Assembly: GCA_012719335.1 (NCBI GenBank)
Contig: JAAYAO010000307.1
Span: forward strand, 1-7,858
Origin: Propionibacterium sp.
Lineage (GTDB): Bacteria > Actinomycetota > Actinomycetes > Propionibacteriales > Propionibacteriaceae
Direction: 5' to 3'
DNA: 7,858 nt
A model generated the notes under the pieces. That model was not told where the DNA came from. It was given only the letters and a program-made list of their open reading frames with translations, and did not search any database. Each line of letters begins with the position of its first letter. Position 1 is the first letter of the stretch. Made by a program: the position numbers and the translations under genes. Below, piece after piece: positions 6,481 through 7,858 of the stretch.

Positions 6481-6485
6481 AGAAT
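6480..6485 (+). promoter_or_regulatory. -10 box (TAGAAT) of the tRNA-Arg promoter
   Basis: TAGAAT matches five of six bases of TATAAT and ends ten bases before the tRNA 5' end, so transcription would begin about 4 nt upstream of the mature end. TAGCCA at 6455-6460 is a poor -35 candidate at 19-bp spacing. Confidence 0.6.
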
Positions 6486-6495
6486 CACGCCCCGA

Positions 6496-6569
6496 GCCCC
6501 CGTAGCTCAGCTGGATAGAGCAGCGGCCTTCTAATCCGCCGGTCACAGGTTCGAATCCTGTCGGGGGTG
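6496..6569 (+). tRNA. tRNA-Arg (anticodon UCU)
   Basis: This 74-nt cloverleaf can be folded by hand. The acceptor stem pairs GCCCCCG (6496-6502) with CGGGGGT (6562-6568), with one G-U pair at the end and discriminator G6569. The D stem is GCTC/GAGC. The anticodon loop CTTCTAA gives TCT at 6530-6532, which reads AGA. The T stem ACAGG/CCTGT encloses TTCGAAT. The last anticodon-stem pair (C6527 with T6535) is a C-U mismatch. The 3' CCA is not encoded, so it must be added enzymatically. AGA is a rare codon in a GC-rich genome, so this is a low-demand isoacceptor. Confidence 0.96.
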
Positions 6570-6611
6570 CTCTGGGGCCGCGACATGCCGAGAGACACCG
6601 TGACGCTTTTT

Positions 6612-6723
6612 CGCCGGTCGAACCGTCGCACGTTCGTGGCGCCCCTGACGCCGGTCGACCGCGGCACTCGCGCGGCTCCCCTGACGCCGGTTGAGCCGCG
6701 GCGTGTCGAAACCTCGCGAGGTT
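6612..6723 (+). repeat. Degenerate ~36-nt tandem repeat ending in a 14-bp palindrome
   Basis: Three units begin with CGCCGGT(C/T)GA at 6612, 6649 and 6685 (spacing 37 and 36). Units 1 and 2 both end in CCCCTGA and match at roughly three quarters of positions. Unit 3 diverges after CCGCGGC into GTGTCGAAACC and runs into the perfect palindrome AACCTCGCGAGGTT (6710-6723). The GGTTGAGCC...GTCGAAACC part resembles a short intergenic repeat common in actinobacterial genomes; that link is from memory. The rest of the gap between tRNA and the protease gene (6570-6793) holds a T5 run at 6607-6611 without a clear hairpin, so a terminator is unproven. Confidence 0.6.
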
Positions 6724-6780
6724 GCGCGGGGAGCCTCCGACGCCGTGGCTCGGCGGGCTCGGCCGACCCTCGACGGCGGG

Positions 6781-6786
6781 TACGCT
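6781..6786 (+). promoter_or_regulatory. Putative -10 (TACGCT) for leaderless PrsW-family transcript
   Basis: TACGCT fits TAnnnT and is separated by seven bases (GAACCCC) from ATG 6794, which has no Shine-Dalgarno. This is the textbook geometry of a leaderless actinobacterial gene. A -35 is not evident. Confidence 0.5.
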
Positions 6787-6793
6787 GAACCCC

Positions 6794-7858
6794 ATGTCGT
6801 CCGACCCCGATAAGCGAGCGCGCCGCAAATCCGGCCTGCCGCCGAAGCCGAACCCGGCGGTCGGTTGGCCCGAGCGGCTGGTCAAGAGCCCCTTCACCTG
6901 GGTGTCGGTCGGCCTCGTGGTGGCCTACATCGTGGCGTTCGTACTGCTCTACAACCAGGTCGTGCACGACCAGGAGGTCGAGGGCGGCGTACTGCCCGGC
7001 ATGGGGGAGGAAGCCTGGAACAAGGGCGCCACCTGGGGCCTGATCAGCCTGATCCCGTTCGTGATCGCCTTCATCCTGTCGGATCGATGGCGTCCGCAAC
7101 GGTTGTGGATCTGGCTGCTCGCCCTCGGCTGGGGGGCCTGCGTGGCCACCTTCATCTCGATGCACGTGAACACCTGGGCGGCCGGCCACCTCAGTATCGA
7201 GGGCAGCGGCGACCCGGCCACGGCATCCCGGGCGGCGATCTTCATCGCACCCTTCGTGGAGGAAGCCACCAAGGGGTCGGTGCTGTTCCTGTTGGCGATC
7301 CTGCTGCGTTACCGGTGGGTGTCGCGACTCAGCGCGGTGTCCCTGGCCGGGCTCAGCGCGATCGGTTTCGCCTATGTCGAGAACATCCTCTACTACGGCC
7401 GCGCCTACCGGTATGCGGCCGAAACCTACGGCGTGGTCGCCCCCGACGACGCACTGCGCCAGATCTTTCTGATGCGCGGGGTGATGACCCCCTTCGCCCA
7501 CCCGCTGTTCACGATCATGATCGGCATCGGCCTCGGCGTCGCGCTGCGCACCCGCAGCAAGACCGTGCGCATCCTCGCCCCGCTGATCGGCTTCCTGGCC
7601 GCGGCCTTCCTGCACATGTCCTTCAACGCCACCGCCACCCTGGTGCAGGGGCCCACCCTGATCATGATGTGGGTCACCGCCCTGTTGCTGGTGGTGCGGC
7701 TGATCGTGATGGTCGTCCGCGAGGTCAACAAGCAGGGACGGCTGGTGCACTACCGGCTCACCGAGTACGTCCAGATGGGCTGGCTGGAACCCGGCGACCC
7801 CGACAGCGTGTCCGGCCTGCGCACCCGCATCCGGGCCCTGTGGCATGCGATCTGGCAC
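6794..7858 (+). CDS. PrsW-family intramembrane protease (3' end cut by window)
   Basis: 355 codons are present with no stop before the window edge, so the protein is incomplete. A basic cytoplasmic N-terminus (about 1-33) precedes roughly eight hydrophobic segments, the first at 36-53. The family motifs are all present: Glu156-Glu157-Ala-Thr-Lys160 in one membrane helix, Phe192...Glu196-Asn197 in the next, His236 in AHPLFT, and His274...Asn278 in FLHMSFN. These glutamate and histidine residues form the active site proposed for PrsW and related CAAX-like membrane proteases. Bacillus PrsW cleaves the anti-sigma factor RsiW, but no sigma or anti-sigma gene lies here, so the substrate is unknown. 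After the last membrane segment (about 285-307) the chain continues into a charged cytoplasmic tail. ATG 6794 is chosen for its leaderless spacing and for giving a complete N-terminus. Confidence 0.9.
   Translation, partial: MSSDPDKRARRKSGLPPKPNPAVGWPERLVKSPFTWVSVGLVVAYIVAFVLLYNQVVHDQEVEGGVLPGMGEEAWNKGATWGLISLIPFVIAFILSDRWRPQRLWIWLLALGWGACVATFISMHVNTWAAGHLSIEGSGDPATASRAAIFIAPFVEEATKGSVLFLLAILLRYRWVSRLSAVSLAGLSAIGFAYVENILYYGRAYRYAAETYGVVAPDDALRQIFLMRGVMTPFAHPLFTIMIGIGLGVALRTRSKTVRILAPLIGFLAAAFLHMSFNATATLVQGPTLIMMWVTALLLVVRLIVMVVREVNKQGRLVHYRLTEYVQMGWLEPGDPDSVSGLRTRIRALWHAIWH

Noticed and set aside
6496..6569. tRNA-associated integration site of a genomic island
   Set aside because: No integrase and no repeat of the tRNA 3' end downstream within the window.
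6612..6723. CRISPR array
   Set aside because: Only three diverged, directly abutting units; no unique spacers and no cas genes.
6485..7858. 457-codon minus-strand open frame
   Set aside because: It covers the tRNA gene and the whole PrsW-family gene on the opposite strand and is low-complexity; the PrsW motifs on the plus strand are decisive.

Overview
This is chromosomal sequence from a high-GC Gram-positive bacterium (Actinomycetota). The evidence is the strong G/C bias at third codon positions, an actinobacterial-type oligoribonuclease, WXG100/YbaB-like genes typical of actinobacterial type VII secretion loci, and several genes whose start codon lies 6-7 nt after a TAnnnT-like -10 box (leaderless transcription). 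A family such as Propionibacteriaceae is possible, but that is only an impression.

Positions 58-4413 hold seven genes, all on the minus strand. In transcription order they are an MFS transporter, oligoribonuclease (orn), two YbaB/EbfC-like proteins, a 111-residue helical protein with WxG and YxxxE motifs, a 288-residue WXG100-type protein with a long hydrophobic region, and a 176-residue protein with two membrane segments. The last five overlap at every junction (ATGA, ATGA, TGATG, GTGA), so they form one translationally coupled unit. They look like an accessory ESX/type VII secretion substrate module without secretion machinery in view, and this is the most interesting part of the window.

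An 84-bp divergent gap (4414-4497) separates the transporter from a plus-strand penicillin-binding lipoprotein (4498-6444) that resembles the mycobacterial PBP-lipo (Rv2864c type). It has a lipobox, an NTF2-like N-terminal region, a dimerisation domain, a Ser/Pro/Glu-rich linker and a complete transpeptidase domain.

A tRNA-Arg(UCU) gene (6496-6569) follows. After it comes a short intergenic stretch with a degenerate ~36-nt tandem repeat and a 14-bp palindrome. Last is a plus-strand PrsW-family intramembrane protease, truncated by the window end.

I see no CRISPR array, insertion sequence, integrase or rRNA. The housekeeping functions are RNA turnover, peptidoglycan cross-linking, tRNA and membrane proteolysis. 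The type VII-like cassette is the only accessory-looking part.
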